From assembly GCA_038502055.1 (NCBI GenBank), contig JAXRKN010000040.1, positions 6,842,001 through 6,906,000 of the forward strand: 64,000 bases of DNA. The letters are read 5' to 3'. The translations under genes were made by a program, and so were the position numbers. Numbering within the stretch: the stretch's first letter is position 1; every line of letters begins with the position of its first letter. The notes below the pieces were generated by a model. The model ran no database searches. It was not told the DNA's origin and was given only the letters and a program-made list of their open reading frames with translations. This DNA comes from Tanytarsus gracilentus (taxonomy: Eukaryota > Arthropoda > Insecta > Diptera > Chironomidae). Shown in pieces: positions 60,588 through 64,000 of this stretch.

Positions 60588-63500
60588 GGAAAAAATAGTT
60601 TTTAGTTTCGGAAAGGATTATATAATTTGTATTAAAATAGAACAGAAGGCAAAAACTAACAGAAAATATTAAAGTAGATTAAATTCATGAAAGGACATTT
60701 AAATTTCACATGTGAGAAAAAATACGGATTGACAATGTTGATTAAGATGCCTGACGCATAAAATAAGGGTGTATGAAGAACAATAAAGACCAGTCGGTTT
60801 TTAAAAAGAATATATGCAAGATTAGTTTTTGAGGTTAACACATTCACAAAAAGGATTGCCACATTGTATTTTACCATGGGATTATGTGAACGCATATACG
60901 CAAAAAATACTTAATGACTAAAGTTAGAAATCCTTTAGAAAATATTTATTTTAAATTTTTTTCCAACGGTTAATTTTTAATGAATCATTAACGCTGATTA
61001 TAGCAGGAAATTTTCAAACAAACGTGTTTTATGGATTTTTTTTAGTCGTTTATCACTTTTTGCATATATGCGTTCATGTTTTGAGAGTAAAAACTCAAAC
61101 ATAAGACAAAAAGGTCTGCAGTATGTTATTGAATGTCGGGATGAGAAATTTTAATGATAATAAAAATATTTTTCACTCGATTTTCAAATGTTCTCTACCG
61201 CAACTTTCCGAGCTGTAGAATTTTTTTGGATCTTTTAGACATTTAAATAATAACTAAACAATTAAAAGTTTAATTTTAATCTGCAGCTCGGGTCAAAATT
61301 CAACAAAAACCCACACTCAATAATTAACAAAACTTTTTATTCTTCTAAATTTGCTTGGTTTTTTTGGCTAACCCTATGGGCAAATACATAATACATCTAA
61401 TTAGTTCAATTTTGAGTTCTGTTAATTTTACTTTCACATTTTCTCCATTTACATATTCGTCTCCTTCATGCATGATTTAATCTTGATGTTATTCAAGTTT
61501 TTCAGAACTTTGATTTCATGTATCTCGTTAAACTCGTGATTTGGAAATTTGGAAAAGATTGGCTTTGTATTTTTTGAGTAACTTACCTGAGTACATTGCC
61601 TGCTAAATTAATTGACTGTTATAAACCAGAGTTGGACAGGCTTAAAAATTTTCAGTTATATTTTTTATTTCAAGGGAGATCAAAGTTTAAAATTTTCTAA
61701 AATTTTTAATATCACATGTGAACTTTTTGAATTTTAAATTTTCTGTTTAAACAGACCATTCCCATTCATACATTTGATGTTTATCTCATTTTTTTGCTTG
61801 ATGTGCTTTACACTTCCTCTTTTTTCCACAATAAATCGAAAAAAAAACAGCAATGATTCAAAAGATAAGACAATGGTGTGAGTATGAGTAAGAATCGACA
61901 TCGTGATGAGAATATCAAAATTGGTCTTTTTTCACCCATGTATGTGGATGTAGTTTTTTCTTAACATTAAATTTGACCTGATTTTAGAGAAAAATCTTTT
62001 GTTGTAAAATTCATTTGTAGAGAACTCACAAACGTCAATAAATTCTGCTCTAACTGATTTAAATCCCATCGTCAAAAAGTGCACTCGAGAAGTATTAAAA
62101 AAGCTGGAAAAATACTTTTACCATTGCATTACTGTACATGAAGTTTTTATGGTTGCATCTATTTCCATTTTATGACTCTTTCTGAATTGAACGTCATTCG
62201 AAACAGACTGAAACTGCACATTCTCCTTATTCTCTCAAGTGGGTTAACGGGAAATGAAAATATCTTGATAAAAACATTAAATTGTTGATTTGTTGCGAAA
62301 ACTGTATCTTTGACAAAGACAAAGTGATTCACTTAAGGTTTTCAATTTCAGCAGCAAACTCAAAACTCCATCGGACTTCTGGTCACAAAACACCAAATCA
62401 TGTTTAAATTTTCTATATCATTTTTCACACTTTACTGCCTATACACAATATTTGATGCATCCAGTAAAATTTGAAATTTGAAATTTCTATTACCCTGTCG
62501 TGACCGACATATCTTTTGCTACTTATTCACTTTACTTCTCTCCATACATGTTTTTAGATGATATCTTTTCATGCACAAAGAATATTGGAAACATTTTGTA
62601 TGTCCATAAAGTTAGTTTTTCAGACCTTTTTAGTTTTCATCTCGATTGTCGAATCCTCACATACGCACACATGTTTAAGCAAATTTCCATTTGAAGAGGA
62701 TTCCGGTGTTGCTGAGCATTAATTTTCCTCACAATAGCGTGCGTGTCAAGGAGCGTGTGAGAGAGATATAAAGGTCGATTACATCAAATATTTAAAATTT
62801 ATTTAGTGCTGGTGTTATATAAAATATATGTGTGGGTGTTAGATAATGGCTCTGTCAGCTGTTGCAGAGTTTGAAACTCTGAGTTTCTTTGGGTATATTT
62901 TTAGCGGCAAAGCTCAACGTCATTTCTTCCATGTTGCTCGGATATTAAAAACAAATTGTTCTTTTCGCAAGCCACGCGTTATCGCGTGATCTGAATAATG
63001 TTGTTGCTGCAAGCTAGGCGAATAGAAATGCGACATCAAATAAAAGCTTCACATTTTTTTATCGTTTGGCATTTTCATCACGTCCTGTACAATGCCATTT
63101 GACTCTTCACCTCATTTGTTGGACACTTCCGGAAGAGCAAGAAATTTTTCTGCTATCTGCCAGCAGGAAGAATGCAGTGCTTACAAAATTATGAATTGTT
63201 AAAAAGTAGGGATCTCAGGCTTAATTTGTCGCTGAATTGTAACAATAGGCGGAATATATTATGAGAGCGTACTCATGCAAAATGAGCTCATGAAGATTAT
63301 TTTAAGGGCGTTGTCAGTATTCTCCTTTATTGTCCTTGAATAATTGTGTCAGCCAAAATAATGAATTTTTAAAGCCCCGTCTCACATGTAAGCGTATCAT
63401 GAACATTACCGACATTTAATAACCATTAAGCTCTTTTTAATCTTTGATACTCACGCACTGTAAATGCATTGCATAATACTTCATAATCACAAAATCCACA

Positions 63501-64000
63501 GATGTGTAAATATACGCCAACAGTTTGCACACAAAAGAAGTTTTTCATTCACACGTAATTATTTCAATTTAAAGCTGAGAAAGAAAAGTTTCACGGGGTC
63601 ATGGGTCATTTTTCTACTCTTTTAAGTAATTTAATTATTGATTTTTTACTGTTCTTTTTCCATTTGTTGTTTAACACAACGAAAATTAGAAAATTACTAC
63701 CAATTTTAAGCGCGGTGTAGTAGCAGAAGTTACTCAAGCTGTGCAAAAGAAAATTTTTGTATGGAATACTTTGGAAAAAGTTCATAACCAAAGTTGACAT
63801 ACATTGTTAACTGTTTATAGTATCATACGTTTGTATGCAATTTTCTCTCATTCAAACAAAGAACAAGATTTTCGGAATTCGAATTTATGAAAGAGCACAC
63901 GAAAGCCAAGCGAAAAGTAATAATTTTAGTTTACATATGTTAGAAACCTTCCCTATTCCGCGGTAATTCTTAGTAGTCTAACCTTTTGTTGTTTCCTAAC
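60588..64000. other. AT-rich spacer to window end
   Basis: No supported gene, RNA or clear repeat. No sequence matching the next expected GABA-B receptor exon was seen. Confidence 0.45.

Overview
The window looks like AT-rich nuclear DNA of an insect, most likely a dipteran and perhaps a nematoceran. Genes have spliceosomal GT-AG introns, and five encode recognisable animal proteins: a STAT factor, a divergent SLC6 transporter, Eogt, PIG-W and the N-terminus of the metabotropic GABA-B receptor subunit 1. There are no operons, Shine-Dalgarno sites or CRISPR arrays. Species assignment is inference only.

Layout. (1) 1-3597, plus: 3' part of a STAT gene (DNA-binding, linker, SH2, activation tyrosine). 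(2) 4666-7939, minus and convergent with STAT: a seven-exon SLC6-like transporter whose exon phases sum to a 705-residue protein. (3) 8368-8662, minus: a histone H3 core without N-terminal tail, still followed by a histone mRNA 3' stem-loop. (4) 8825-9823: a 999-bp foldback hAT-type element. (5) 10341-12097, plus: Eogt in three exons, 516 residues, ending in a KDEL-like signal. (6) 12330-12889: coding-like scraps on both strands. (7) 13286-15021, minus: PIG-W in two exons. (8) 15-64 kb: a large repeat-filled region. It holds only two coding exons of the GABA-B receptor (30760-30916 and 33519-33616, plus strand) and, on the minus strand, a pair of unrecognised secreted acidic proteins sharing one signal-peptide exon (48607-51466) and another small secreted protein (55668-57268). 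No further receptor exon was found, so these minus-strand genes are probably nested in a receptor intron of more than 30 kb.

Mobile DNA is the most striking content. Four elements (6537-6724, 8825-9823, 37866-38621, 44040-44790) each have terminal inverted repeats and a perfect 8-bp target-site duplication, as hAT elements do. Each has ends packed with a different self-complementary word (CGACTCGAGTCG, CATATAAATTTATATG, ACCCGGGT, AACCGGTT). A fifth element (32374-33151) has the same design without a clear duplication. Two further asymmetric families, named here R1 and R2, share a roughly 120-bp tandem core and recall Helentron/DINE-like elements. A third family, R3, has TIRs and in one copy is split by an inserted R1.

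The recognisable genes are unrelated in function (JAK/STAT signalling, solute transport, O-GlcNAc glycosylation of EGF domains, GPI-anchor synthesis, GABA signalling), as is normal for a eukaryotic neighbourhood.
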